The notes under the pieces are model-generated. The model did no database searches, had not been told where the DNA came from, and saw only the letters and a program-made list of their open reading frames with translations. DNA of 64,000 nucleotides from DSOI01 sp041394885. GTDB taxonomy: Bacteria > Acidobacteriota > Terriglobia > Bryobacterales > Bryobacteraceae. Position numbers and translations under genes: made by a program. The DNA is taken from NCBI GenBank assembly GCA_041394885.1, contig JAWKHI010000010.1, positions 1 to 64,000 on the forward strand. Direction: 5' to 3'. Positions 8,505-16,999 of the stretch are shown in pieces (positions within the stretch are counted from its first letter, which is position 1; the number at the start of each line of letters is the position of its first letter).

Positions 8505-9650
8505 TCAAGCGGCGGGAGCTGGCTGTGGAGAAGCTTCGCGGCGCGGCCCCCACTCCGGCAGCCGTCCGGAGATCGCGAGCAAAAGAGCGAGCATCAGGAT
8601 CGACGGAGAGATGGTCCATGGCGGCCCGATTACGGTGAGCACGTAGGGCACGATCGTCATGGCGGCCACGGCCACCCACTTGGCGGGCTTCACACTGTCG
8701 GGCTGCAGCATCATCAGCAGCGCGGGCAGCAGCAGCGCGATATCGTAGCCATAGGTGTGCGGCGTCACCAGGATCGATCCGGCCGCCGCGGCCCAGAACC
8801 AGCCCACGGTCAGGTTGGGAACGGCTCGGGGAAACAAAGCGAGGGCCGCCACCGCTAGCACGCCAACCACGCGGGCCGGCGTCGAATCGATCCCGAGATT
8901 CATGAGCATCGCATAGATGTTCGGCATCATCTCGGGGGATTCCGACAGCGTATCGATCTTGCCGTTGGTGAGCATGTCGATGTAGGGCCGGGCACCGGCC
9001 AGAGCCACCGAGATGCCGGCTTCCACCGCTCCTGTAAGCGCGTAGGCGGCGAACATGCGCCACTTCCGCTGCAGCAGCATGGCCGGCGCCAATAGCATCA
9101 GCAGGTGAAACTTGAACAGAGTTCCAGCGAGCAGAACTCCGGCCAATCCGTCACGGCCTTTTTCGATGGCCAGCCAGGAGCCTAGCACCAGCAGCACCAT
9201 GAAGCTGATGTCCTGGCCATTGAGAATCCCCATCGCGAAAGGGAAGAAGAACGACATGGCGGCCACCGCACCCCATCCGAAGCGCTTCTTGGTCCACCAT
9301 GTGAAAGCTAACAGTCCCAGGCCCTGCACGATCAGCCACACGGTGAAGGCGGGCCAGATCGACATCAGGCCAAGCGGAGCGAGAAGCGGCACATAAAACG
9401 CCGGACGCGTAGGCGGAATGAAGAGCTGTTTCTCAGGAGCGATCCGCTGCTGGACTTCCTGGACGAAGGGAATGTCGTACAAGCGGTCCACGTTGCCCTC
9501 GGCGAAGATTGTGCCCTGCGTGAAGAAGACGAGGAAATCGTGATGCGCCGCGTGATGGAGCAAAGTCGAACCGAGCATCCCGAAGAACAAGGCACCCGTG
9601 ATCACGCACAACAGTGCTTCCGCGGGCTGGGCAGGGCGCGACTTCATCAC
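8505..9650 (-). CDS. GT87-like (DUF2029) polyprenol-phosphate-dependent membrane glycosyltransferase
   Basis: This 381-residue membrane protein has about 9-11 hydrophobic helices. The first periplasmic loop holds HHDFLVFF and the spaced acidic/aromatic pattern of the GT-C fold; PPTRPAFYVPLLAPLGL corresponds to the family's 'YPP...L.PL' stretch, and NGQDISF follows. GT87 enzymes move a sugar, commonly mannose from polyprenyl phosphate, onto envelope glycans. Donor and acceptor here are unknown. The C-terminal 20 residues are Pro/Ala-rich. It lies 58 nt downstream of the MFS gene on the same strand and may be read with it. Confidence 0.72.
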   Translation of the reverse strand: MMKSRPAQPAEALLCVITGALFFGMLGSTLLHHAAHHDFLVFFTQGTIFAEGNVDRLYDIPFVQEVQQRIAPEKQLFIPPTRPAFYVPLLAPLGLMSIWPAFTVWLIVQGLGLLAFTWWTKKRFGWGAVAAMSFFFPFAMGILNGQDISFMVLLVLGSWLAIEKGRDGLAGVLLAGTLFKFHLLMLLAPAMLLQRKWRMFAAYALTGAVEAGISVALAGARPYIDMLTNGKIDTLSESPEMMPNIYAMLMNLGIDSTPARVVGVLAVAALALFPRAVPNLTVGWFWAAAAGSILVTPHTYGYDIALLLPALLMMLQPDSVKPAKWVAVAAMTIVPYVLTVIGPPWTISPSILMLALLLAISGRLPEWGPRREASPQPAPAA

Positions 9651-9708
9651 CCATTGATCGCCAAATGCGCGATGCGCCTGTATCGGGGGTTTCGCTTAGC
9701 TCGCCCGG

Positions 9709-10977
9709 TCAGGACTCCACAGCCACCGGCGCGTACTCTCGCCGCACCAGGAACACATACGCGCAGATGCCCATCACCAGCCACACTCCGATGGCCTTGA
9801 TGGGTGCATCGAAACTACCGGTCTGCTGCACCAGCCACCCGGTGAGCCATGGGGCGACGATACCGGCGAGATTGGCGGCCGTGTTTTGAATCGCTACCGG
9901 GAGCGCGCCGGGCATCAGGGTCTGCGTCAGGGCCCAGTAGTTGGCCGTGGCGAGACCCAGCCCGCAGAGCGAAGCGATGGTGAAAAACATCATCAGCGGC
10001 TGAGAGGTAGTGAAGAGACTGAACGTCTGCGTGGCGGCCATGACGAACCCGGCGATGGTGAAGCCGCGCCGCACCGCCACCGCGTCCATGCCACGCGCGA
10101 TCATCCGGTCCGCCGCCCAGCCCGATAGCGCCGCCACCAGTGCCATTCCTCCGAACGAGGCGCCACTGTACCAGCCGGTGGCCTTCAAGGACAGTCCATG
10201 CGTGTCCTGAAAATACCGCGGCATCCACGTCATGCAGTAGTAGACGAAATACATGTAGCAGTAAGTGCCGATGATCACACCCCACATCAACCGCGTACGA
10301 AGCGCCTGTGCCAGCGTGATTCGCTGCCCTGCCCCCTTGCCGGGAGCGTCGGCGCCACGGGCCGCCGGATCATCCTTCTTCACCCACAATAGCCACGGGA
10401 CCACCCACACCAGGCTCACCAGTCCCATCAACACAAACATGGGCTTCCATCCGAAGGCCAGCACAAGGGCGGTTGCCAGTGGCAGGCCGACGGCTGGGCC
10501 TACCTTGGTGCCGGTCATATACAAGCCCACCGCCAATCCGCGATCTTTCTCCGTGAAGTGGTTGCGGATGTAGTAGAGGCTGCTCGAGGTCACAACCGAT
10601 TCGCCCGCGCCCACCAATAACCGGAACGCCACCAGGCTCCACAGCCCGGTGGTGAACGTGGTGAGCGCCGAGGCGATACTCCACAGCAGGAAACCCAGCA
10701 TGTAGAGAGTGCGAGCGCCGTAGCGATCCACCATCATGCCGGCTGGAATCTGTCCGAGAGTGTATGTCCAGAAGAACGCGGACAGCGCCATGCCCTGCTG
10801 CGCCTTGTCAATGGCGATCACTTTCTCCATTTCGGGCAGGGCGACGGTTAAATTGACACGATCGGAATAGGCAACCACCATGCCGAGGCTGAGAAGAATC
10901 ACCACGGCCCAACGCATCGGGCTGACTTGCGTGGCGGCGGCCGCCGCCGTTTTCACCGGTTGCGCGGTGGCGCTCAT
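9709..10977 (-). CDS. MFS transporter, anion:cation symporter type
   Basis: This 422-residue protein has 12 predicted transmembrane helices. The start of helix 1 (LLSLGMVVAYSDRVNLTVAL) and the loop 2-3 signature GMMVDRYGAR are those of the ACS subgroup, which imports organic anions such as hexuronates, glucarate or phthalate by proton symport. The central loop (about 195-220) is basic and Gly/Ala-rich. Its start overlaps the isochorismatase-like gene's stop by 4 nt (ATGA), so the two are translationally coupled. The pair may import and hydrolyse a small amide or acid, but the substrate is unknown. Confidence 0.87.
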   Translation of the reverse strand: MSATAQPVKTAAAAATQVSPMRWAVVILLSLGMVVAYSDRVNLTVALPEMEKVIAIDKAQQGMALSAFFWTYTLGQIPAGMMVDRYGARTLYMLGFLLWSIASALTTFTTGLWSLVAFRLLVGAGESVVTSSSLYYIRNHFTEKDRGLAVGLYMTGTKVGPAVGLPLATALVLAFGWKPMFVLMGLVSLVWVVPWLLWVKKDDPAARGADAPGKGAGQRITLAQALRTRLMWGVIIGTYCYMYFVYYCMTWMPRYFQDTHGLSLKATGWYSGASFGGMALVAALSGWAADRMIARGMDAVAVRRGFTIAGFVMAATQTFSLFTTSQPLMMFFTIASLCGLGLATANYWALTQTLMPGALPVAIQNTAANLAGIVAPWLTGWLVQQTGSFDAPIKAIGVWLVMGICAYVFLVRREYAPVAVES

Positions 10978-11795
10978 GAGCGCCGCCCGTCGTCAAGCGC
11001 AGTGAGGTCCGCTCCCGCGATGGTGGGACACCAGTATCGTTCCACGTGTTCAATCACCAGTTGTGTTCCCCTTTCATGACTCACCCAAGGCGCCTCGCGC
11101 GGATCGTACATCGCATCGGTGAGATCGCGCGCCAGCACCACGGACTTGCCCAGTCGCGTCAACTGCCGGATACCGAACGGTCGCCCGAGCACACACATAT
11201 TGGTATGCACGCCCATCATCGCCACGTTGGCGATCGATTCCTGTTCGAGAAAATTGTAGATCTCCTGGCCGGAGTCGCTGATGCCGTCCGGTTCCATGAT
11301 CGTGAGGCCCGGATGCTGCCGGGTGTATCGCCGGACGCGCTCGCCCACCACGCCGTCGTCGCAGGGCTGGCGCGTGTCGTCGACCGGAAGCGGCGCTTCG
11401 TCCTTCAAATCGAGGTAGCACCACTTGGCGATTTCCACCGGCGGCGCCGCCGCCCGGGCCGCCTTCATGCGCGCGCGCTGCGGCGTGTTCTCGTACTGGT
11501 CCATGCACGAACTGGGAGCGTGGATGATCCGCACCCCGAGCGCACGCGCCTTGGCGATGGTGTGGTTCATGCGCGGGACGATCTCTTCGATTCGCTTCAC
11601 CGAGTTCTGGCAATAGTGGCCATTCCACATGTCGCAAATGATGATCGCGGTGGAAGCGGGCTGCCAGTGCAAGTCCGAGTCGACGGCGAGACCGTTTCTT
11701 CGGGACCGCGCCCGCAGACGCAGGCTTTGCCGGGATCCCTGCTGCGGGTAGAGGGGGGCGGCAGCAAGCAGTGTCAGGATTTCGCGCCGGAGCAT
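10974..11795 (-). CDS. Isochorismatase-family cysteine hydrolase, probably exported
   Basis: This is 273 residues from the second in-frame ATG. The fold is identified by IIICDMWNGHYC (nucleophile-activating Asp), a lysine in the KWCYLDLKD region, and THTNMC-type VHTNMCVLGRPFGIRQL with the nucleophilic cysteine. These enzymes hydrolyse amides such as nicotinamide, ureidoacrylate or N-carbamoyl compounds, or isochorismate. The N-terminus LRREILTLLAAAP has a short twin-Arg-like signal. I prefer the ATG at 11795 over the one at 11804 because TACAAT (11803-11808) overlaps the upstream ATG and sits 7 nt before the downstream one. The 3' end overlaps the MFS start by 4 nt. Confidence 0.8.
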   Translation of the reverse strand: MLRREILTLLAAAPLYPQQGSRQSLRLRARSRRNGLAVDSDLHWQPASTAIIICDMWNGHYCQNSVKRIEEIVPRMNHTIAKARALGVRIIHAPSSCMDQYENTPQRARMKAARAAAPPVEIAKWCYLDLKDEAPLPVDDTRQPCDDGVVGERVRRYTRQHPGLTIMEPDGISDSGQEIYNFLEQESIANVAMMGVHTNMCVLGRPFGIRQLTRLGKSVVLARDLTDAMYDPREAPWVSHERGTQLVIEHVERYWCPTIAGADLTALDDGRRS

Positions 11796-11802
11796 GTCCA
11801 GC

Positions 11803-11808
11803 ATTGTA
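11803..11808 (-). promoter_or_regulatory. Candidate -10 box (TACAAT) for the isochorismatase/MFS operon
   Basis: TACAAT on the minus strand ends 7 nt before the ATG at 11795. The expected +1 falls at or next to that ATG, implying a leaderless message. No -35 match is visible 17 nt upstream. The placement also decides between the two candidate starts. Confidence 0.4.
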
Positions 11809-11816
11809 TCGGAGTT

Positions 11817-12179
11817 TTAGCTCGCGTCCGGTTCGGATCCGAATCGGAGAACGTTGCCGTCCGGGTCCGCCACCTGGATCTCGAGCGCCCAGGGGAAATT
11901 GGTGGGCTCCAACTTGATCTCGACGCCGGCCGCCAGCAGTTCCTCATGTAGCCGCCGCGCGTCGCTTACGCCCACCCAGGCCCAGGCCGCGCCCCGGCCC
12001 TGTCCTTTTTGGCAGAGATAGATCGAGGCGCCGCCGCGCGTTATGCAGGTGAAATCCGCATTGCCCCAAGGGGCATTTTGAAAGCCGAGCTTGTCCACGT
12101 AAAAACGGAGCGCGGCGTCCATGTCTTCCACCCTGAGGATGGGTTCACTGTGCTCGAAATGGACGCGCGCCGGCGTCAA
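11817..12179 (-). CDS. VOC superfamily (bleomycin-resistance-like) protein
   Basis: This 120-residue single VOC domain runs from FEHSEPILRVEDMDAALRFY to PDGNVLRFGSE. The YLCQKGQGRG stretch and the acidic residue in the last strand are typical. Function beyond small-molecule binding or isomerisation cannot be assigned. The start is TTG at 12179; no ATG exists before residue 15, which would remove the first strand. It begins 2 nt after the serA stop and is probably translated by coupling to serA. Confidence 0.8.
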   Translation of the reverse strand: MTPARVHFEHSEPILRVEDMDAALRFYVDKLGFQNAPWGNADFTCITRGGASIYLCQKGQGRGAAWAWVGVSDARRLHEELLAAGVEIKLEPTNFPWALEIQVADPDGNVLRFGSEPDAS

Positions 12180-12181
12180 AA

Positions 12182-13759
12182 CTAAACCCCGCCGAGTTCG
12201 ACCGTCCGCGCGGTCAGGATGGCCGGATGCTGCAGAAGCTCCGCAATCACTCTTTCGGATAGGGCCTCATCGGTTTCGACGATCGATACCGCGCGCGTCG
12301 CGGCGTCCTTACGGCCGAGTGCGAAGTTGGCGATATTCACCGAATTCCGGCCGAGCACCGTGCCCACGTGTCCGATCACCCCGGGAACGTCGTCGTTCAT
12401 CATATAGGTGAGGTGGCCGGCCAGAGCCGCTTCGATGGGGATGCCGTTGACGCGAACCAGCCGCGGCCGGTCCAGGATCAGCGAGCCCTCCACCTGCGTG
12501 ACGCCCTTGTCGGTCTCGAGTTCGATCTGGATGGAGTCCACATAGCCGGCGCGTTTCTCATGGCGCTCGCTCACGTCCAACCCGCGCCGCTGCGCGATCG
12601 GCATCGCATTCACGATGTTCGGCCGCTGCGGCATGGACCGCGCCAGCACGCCGGCGAGCCCCGCGTTCCGGATCAACTGCGTATTGAGATCCGCCACCGC
12701 GCCGTGGTAGGCGATGCGTACGGCCTTCGGATTGCCGTCGGCCATGTAGGAGGCGAACGTCCCTAGACGTTCGGCCACGCTCAGCCACGGTTCCATCGCG
12801 CGGAACTGCTCCGGCGAAAGCGCCGGCATGTTCACAGCGTTGATAGCGACGCCGTTGCAGAGATACTCCACCATCTGGTGTGCGATTCGGATCCCGACGA
12901 TTTCCTGTGCTTCCTCGGTGGAGCCGCCGATGTGCGGAGTGGCAATGAGCGTCTTGGCCTCGAGCAGCACCTCGCCGGCGGGCGGCGGTTCCGGATCGAA
13001 CACGTCCAGCCCTGCGCCGCCCACATCGCCGCTTTGCAGGGCCTCTGCGAGCGAGGGCTGGTGAATCAGCTCACCGCGCGCGCAGTTGACCAGGCGGACG
13101 CCTTTCTTCATTTTTGCGATCGACGCAGCGTTGATCATGCCGCGCGTCTCATTGGTGACGCCCACATGCAGCGAGATATAATCGGCGCGGCCGTAGAGAG
13201 TGTCGAGGTCCACCAGTTCGACGCCGAGATCCGCCGCCATTTGCGAATTCACGTACGGATCGGTGCCGATGATCAGCATTTCGAAAGCCCGGGCGCGGCG
13301 GACCACTTCGCGGCCAATATTGCCCAGCCCCACCACGCCAAGCGTCTTGCCGCGCAGTTCGTTGCCGAGAAACGCCTTCTTCTCCCACTTGCCGGATTTC
13401 GTCGAAGCGCTCGCCTGCGGGATCATGCGCGCCATCGACAGCATCATCGCGATAGTATGCTCGGCCACCGACACGGCGTTGCCGCCTGGGGTGTTCATCA
13501 CCAGGACACCCGCCGCGGTGGCGGCTTCCATATCGACGTTGTCCACGCCCACTCCGGCGCGGCCCACCACGCGCAAATTCGGCGCCTGTGCGAATGTGTC
13601 TTTGTTCACCTTGACGGCGCTGCGCACCACCAGCGCGTCGCAATCGGCCAGATGCGCCGTATATTCCTTGGGGTTGGAGACAACCACGTCCCAACCTTCC
13701 ACCTTCTGAAAAAGCTCCACCGCCGCCGGGGCGAGAGGCTCCGCGATTAGAATTTTCAT
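12182..13759 (-). CDS. serA: D-3-phosphoglycerate dehydrogenase
   Basis: At 525 residues this has the long form of the enzyme, which converts 3-phosphoglycerate to 3-phosphohydroxypyruvate with NAD+, the first step of serine synthesis. The substrate domain starts with KILIAEPLAPAAVELF. The NAD-binding Rossmann motif is GVVGLGNIG near residue 147, the catalytic Arg lies in NCARGELI, and the catalytic His in TPHIGGST. An intervening domain follows, and a C-terminal ACT domain (about 450-525, NDDVPGVIGHVGTVLG) normally binds serine for feedback control. The neighbouring aminotransferase (29 nt upstream, same strand) could be part of serine/glycine metabolism. Confidence 0.95.
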   Translation of the reverse strand: MKILIAEPLAPAAVELFQKVEGWDVVVSNPKEYTAHLADCDALVVRSAVKVNKDTFAQAPNLRVVGRAGVGVDNVDMEAATAAGVLVMNTPGGNAVSVAEHTIAMMLSMARMIPQASASTKSGKWEKKAFLGNELRGKTLGVVGLGNIGREVVRRARAFEMLIIGTDPYVNSQMAADLGVELVDLDTLYGRADYISLHVGVTNETRGMINAASIAKMKKGVRLVNCARGELIHQPSLAEALQSGDVGGAGLDVFDPEPPPAGEVLLEAKTLIATPHIGGSTEEAQEIVGIRIAHQMVEYLCNGVAINAVNMPALSPEQFRAMEPWLSVAERLGTFASYMADGNPKAVRIAYHGAVADLNTQLIRNAGLAGVLARSMPQRPNIVNAMPIAQRRGLDVSERHEKRAGYVDSIQIELETDKGVTQVEGSLILDRPRLVRVNGIPIEAALAGHLTYMMNDDVPGVIGHVGTVLGRNSVNIANFALGRKDAATRAVSIVETDEALSERVIAELLQHPAILTARTVELGGV

Positions 13760-13788
13760 ACTTCGTTTTTCTTGCGTCTACCGTTCCA

Positions 13789-14961
13789 CTAGGCGTTGAC
13801 CGTGGCGGGAATGCCGGCCACTTCGGCGTACACTTCCTGCACCGCTGCCACGCCCGAGCCCAGTTTCACCGGGTGTCCATTGGCGATGAGGATGATTTCC
13901 AGCGCACCGATTACGGCGAAAAGGTCCGCGAAATCGAAATACCCAAGGTGTGCGATCCGGAAGATCTGGCCCTTCATCGTGCCTTGGCCGTTGGCGATGA
14001 TCATGCCGAACCGTTCTTTGTAGGCCTTCACGATCTTGCCGGAGTCCATGCCGGCGGGCGCCTTGATCGCCGTCACCGACGACGCCGGGCTGCCGGGGGA
14101 AAACAACTCCAGATCCAGCGCCTTGGCCGCCTGCCGCGTTGCCCGCGCCAGCAGTTGCGCATTCTCAACGAGCTTGTCCATCCCGATGGACTTGATGTAC
14201 TTCAACGCCGCACCCAACGCCAGAATGAGCGAAGTGTTCGGCGTCCAGCTCGATTCGCCTGCCGCCGCGTTTTGCGCTTCTTTTTTCAGATTGAAGTAGA
14301 AGCGGGGCAGTTTTGACGATTCCGCCTGCTTCCAGGCCTTCGGGCTGATTGATAGAAACGCGATACCCGGCGGGATCATGAACGACTTCTGCGAGCCGCC
14401 GATGACGACGTCGAGCCCCCACTCTTCAATCTTTAACGGCTGTGTGCCGAGCCCTGTAATGGCGTCGATGATGAATAGGGCGCCGGTGGCGCTGACCAGT
14501 TTCGCCATTCCTTCGATGTCATGGGACGCGCCGGTGGAAGTTTCCGATGCCTGGACGAAAACACCCTTAGCGTCCGGATTCGCCTCGAGCGCGGCGGCCA
14601 GTTCGGAAGGCTGCACGGCATCGCCGTATTCTTTCTGAATCACCACCGCGTTGAGGCCAAAGGCCTTCGTGATCGAGACCCAACGCTCACCGAACTTACC
14701 GGCGCAGCAGACGATTACTTTGTCGCCAGCCGAGAACAGATTCGAGACCGAGGCTTCCATGGCGCCGCTACCGGAGGCCACCAATGGCACCACATCGTAG
14801 CTGGTGCCCATGACTTCTTTCAAGTCGGCCAGCGCCGCCTTGTATACATTCCGGAAATCTTCGGTCCGGTGATGCAGATCGGACGCCATCATGGCATGCA
14901 GCGCCGGCGGATACAGCGGGGTCGGCCCGGGTGTCAGGAGACGTTGTTTTTTGATGTGCAT
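13789..14961 (-). CDS. Class V aminotransferase (alanine-glyoxylate/serine-pyruvate aminotransferase type)
   Basis: This is 390 residues from the ATG at 14961. It begins with KKQRLLTPGPTPLYPPAL, the classic N-terminus of this group. The PLP lysine is K192 in GGSQKSFMIPPG, and the phosphate-binding SGSGAMEAS and DAITGLG are present. The enzyme moves an amino group between alanine or serine and glyoxylate or pyruvate; phosphoserine aminotransferase activity for the serA pathway is possible given the location but not proved. An upstream in-frame ATG at 14997 would put the start inside yqeY's start codon and outside the conserved N-terminus, so it was rejected. Confidence 0.88.
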   Translation of the reverse strand: MHIKKQRLLTPGPTPLYPPALHAMMASDLHHRTEDFRNVYKAALADLKEVMGTSYDVVPLVASGSGAMEASVSNLFSAGDKVIVCCAGKFGERWVSITKAFGLNAVVIQKEYGDAVQPSELAAALEANPDAKGVFVQASETSTGASHDIEGMAKLVSATGALFIIDAITGLGTQPLKIEEWGLDVVIGGSQKSFMIPPGIAFLSISPKAWKQAESSKLPRFYFNLKKEAQNAAAGESSWTPNTSLILALGAALKYIKSIGMDKLVENAQLLARATRQAAKALDLELFSPGSPASSVTAIKAPAGMDSGKIVKAYKERFGMIIANGQGTMKGQIFRIAHLGYFDFADLFAVIGALEIILIANGHPVKLGSGVAAVQEVYAEVAGIPATVNA

Positions 14962-14979
14962 GGACGTGGGGTTAACCTT

Positions 14980-14986
14980 TAGAATA
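14980..14986. promoter_or_regulatory. Shared bidirectional -10 element (TAGAATA) between the aminotransferase gene and yqeY
   Basis: Read forward it gives TAGAAT (14980-14985), 10 nt before the yqeY ATG at 14996. Read on the other strand it gives TATTCT (14986-14981), 19 nt before the aminotransferase ATG at 14961. Only 34 nt separate the two genes, so one symmetric hexamer appears to serve both directions. No convincing -35 hexamers are seen. Confidence 0.4.
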
Positions 14987-14995
14987 GCAGACAGC

Positions 14996-15439
14996 ATGCC
15001 CCTTCTGGATCGAATTCAAAAAGACATGATCGAGGCGATGAAAGCCAAGGATGAGGCCCGTTTGAGCACCGCGCGAATGATCAAAACGGCCCTGATGAAG
15101 TACAAAGCCGACAAGATGAAAGACGCCGACGAAGCCGCCGAACAGCAGATCCTGAGTCTGCTGTTGAAGCAGCGCCACGAGTCGGCGGAAATGTTCCGCA
15201 AGGGTGGGCGGGAAGACTCTGCGGTGAAGGAAGAGCAGGAGGCAAAGCTGATCGAAGGATACATGCCGGCCATGGCCTCAGCCGAGGAAGTTGCGGCGGC
15301 GGTGGATGCGGCCGTTGCGGCAAGCGGCGGCGGGGCCAAGAATATGGGTCCGGTGATGAACGCGGTCAAGGCAGCGCTCGCTGGTAAGCGCGTGGACGGG
15401 CGGGCGCTGTCGGAACTGGTCAAGGCGAAACTCGGCTAG
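14996..15439 (+). CDS. yqeY: GatB/YqeY domain-containing protein
   Basis: This 147-residue all-helical protein matches YqeY along its length: LLDRIQKDMIEAMKAKDEA at the N-terminus, the LLKQRHESAEMFRKGGRED helix, and the C-terminal MGPVMNAVKAALAGKRVDGR...LVKAKL. The domain is shared with the tail of GatB, where it helps recognise misacylated tRNA. Stand-alone YqeY is thought to act in tRNA-dependent amidation, but its exact role is unknown. The ATG lacks a Shine-Dalgarno and follows TAGAAT by 10 nt. It ends inside a hairpin shared with the convergent hydrolase gene. Confidence 0.9.
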   Translation: MPLLDRIQKDMIEAMKAKDEARLSTARMIKTALMKYKADKMKDADEAAEQQILSLLLKQRHESAEMFRKGGREDSAVKEEQEAKLIEGYMPAMASAEEVAAAVDAAVAASGGGAKNMGPVMNAVKAALAGKRVDGRALSELVKAKLG

Positions 15440-15452
15440 CGGCCGGCTAGCC
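15434..15452. terminator. Hairpin between convergent yqeY and hydrolase genes, with both stop codons in its arms
   Basis: GGCTAGC (15434-15440), a 5-nt loop GGCCG and GCTAGCC (15446-15452) form a 7-bp perfect stem. The yqeY TAG (15437-15439) is in the left arm and the hydrolase stop (15447-15449, minus strand) is in the right. There is no U-tract on either side, so it may be a 3'-end stabiliser or weak bidirectional terminator. Confidence 0.4.
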
Positions 15453-16433
15453 ACCCAGTGCGGCAATGAACGCACGCAGTTCTTTCAGCGTGTCCGCTTC
15501 ATTGCTCAGATAGACGTAGTGATTGGCGCCCGGCCACTCGAGCACGCGTGCGCCTGGAACCGCGTCGAGCAGGCTGTTCCGGTAGCGCGCGAGGAAGGCC
15601 AGCAGGATCGTGTGCTCGGTTTCCGCGGCAGCGCGGTATTCCGCGGTTTCGTCCCTCCAGCGATCTTCGGGCGGCTTCGGCATGGCGAAGATGGAGAGCA
15701 CCGGTACAGCGATCCCTGTGTAGTCGCGCTTCACCGATCCCGCGTCGATGGCGTCGCGGATGCTTTGCGCGGTCCGGTAGGCGCCAATCGATCCGTCGGG
15801 CATGAACTCGTACATGTTGCGCACTTCGGCCTCGCCGAACACAATGCCGCCCGCTTGCTTCTGCCACTCGCGATAGGCAGCGTACGACGCTTTGCGCTTG
15901 GCCGCGAGCGCGGACGGCGGCGGCGGTTTCAATGACCCCATCTTCTCCACCGCGCCCCGGTAGCGCGGGTCACTCCAGGGAAAATCCTTTGGGTCCGCCC
16001 CGGCGTCCAGATACACCAGCCCCGCGATCCGGGACGAGTGTTGCCGCCCAACTGTGGTCAGTTCTGAGCCCGCCATCGAATGGCCCACCAGCACCGGGGC
16101 TTCGATGCGAAGAGCGTCCAGCACCGCCAACACGTCGTCCGCCAGACGTTGATCGCCGTAACCGGTTTCGGGATGACTCGAGTGCCCGAAGCCGCGTCGC
16201 GTGATCGCAAAGACATGGCAGCAATCGGCCAGTTTCCGCGCGAACTCGTCGTAGACGTGCGCGGTGTTTCCGGATCCGGTGAGCAGAACCACCGCTCGCC
16301 CGCTCCCGCCCCAGTCGAGCACCTCCAGTTGCACACCCTCTTCGACGGAGACCCGGCGCACTTCATGCGGCGACGGATCTCGCCAAGCCACGGCTTGGAG
16401 CAACGTGACACCAAAGAGCAGGGCGATCCTCAT
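15447..16433 (-). CDS. Alpha/beta hydrolase, secreted
   Basis: This 328-residue protein has a cleavable signal peptide (RIALLFGVTLLQAVA). Its alpha/beta-hydrolase core shows the oxyanion stretch VLLTGSGNTAHVYDEFA, ITRRGFGHSSHP, the nucleophile elbow G-H-S119-M-A-G, and a late histidine in WPGANHYVYLS. It would hydrolyse an ester, amide or similar bond outside the cytoplasm; the substrate is not readable. The start overlaps the end of the 4-TM gene by 4 nt (ATGA), so it is the third gene of an ECF-sigma operon and possibly its effector. Confidence 0.83.
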   Translation of the reverse strand: MRIALLFGVTLLQAVAWRDPSPHEVRRVSVEEGVQLEVLDWGGSGRAVVLLTGSGNTAHVYDEFARKLADCCHVFAITRRGFGHSSHPETGYGDQRLADDVLAVLDALRIEAPVLVGHSMAGSELTTVGRQHSSRIAGLVYLDAGADPKDFPWSDPRYRGAVEKMGSLKPPPPSALAAKRKASYAAYREWQKQAGGIVFGEAEVRNMYEFMPDGSIGAYRTAQSIRDAIDAGSVKRDYTGIAVPVLSIFAMPKPPEDRWRDETAEYRAAAETEHTILLAFLARYRNSLLDAVPGARVLEWPGANHYVYLSNEADTLKELRAFIAALGG

Positions 16434-16999
16434 GACATCGACCGTTCCCGATCGATCTCGTCGATCTCTGCCTGCAGTTCATTGGCTTCCCGGCGGCGTA
16501 GCCAGTAGCCGTATACGACCCAAACGGCAAGCAGAATGACAAAGGGCAGCGAGCGCGAGAGGATCCGGGGATCCGGAGCGCGGCTAGCCAGGGTGGCGAG
16601 CAAGGTCAGGCACGCCAGCAGAAGCGGTCCGTACCAGATCCACGCGCTGCGAAGGTGGCCGCGGCGGCGTTCCAACTCGCTCCGGTAGAATTCCAACCCT
16701 GTGACAGTAAGCCCCTCGAACCGGCTGAGTCGAATGATTTGATCGCGGAAGCGGTACGCCGATATCAGCACCCACAGGACGATCAGAACGCAGCCAGCCC
16801 AGGGCAGGACCTCGCCGGTCTCCGCGAACCGCCACCCGATCACAGCCGCGAACAACAAGGATCCGGCCAAACCCGCGACGATGTCGCCGCGAGTACGTGA
16901 CCGCAGCGCCCGCAGACGCCGCCGCGCCAAACCCCGCGCCACAACCGGAATCGATTCCGCCGGTTGCTCTTTCCAAGCCATTCTCGGATCTTCAGCCAT
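16430..16999 (-). CDS. Four-helix membrane protein encoded with an ECF sigma factor (putative anti-sigma)
   Basis: This 189-residue protein is not clearly from a named family. A basic, cytoplasmic N-terminus (about 1-40, with RGLARRRLRALRSRTRGD) precedes two hydrophobic segments near 43-60 and 66-82. A charged stretch follows (about 85-115), then two more segments near 121-137 and 148-166, and a charged C-terminal helix (RRREANELQAEIDEID). It overlaps the sigma gene's 3' end by 8 nt. Position, topology and coupling suggest it holds or senses for the sigma factor, but there is no zinc-finger motif, so this is inference. Confidence 0.6.
   Translation of the reverse strand: MAEDPRMAWKEQPAESIPVVARGLARRRLRALRSRTRGDIVAGLAGSLLFAAVIGWRFAETGEVLPWAGCVLIVLWVLISAYRFRDQIIRLSRFEGLTVTGLEFYRSELERRRGHLRSAWIWYGPLLLACLTLLATLASRAPDPRILSRSLPFVILLAVWVVYGYWLRRREANELQAEIDEIDRERSMS

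Noticed and set aside
14962..14997. ATG at 14997 as the aminotransferase start
   Set aside because: It lies over the yqeY start codon and adds 12 residues outside the family's conserved N-terminus; the shared -10 element also lies inside this stretch.
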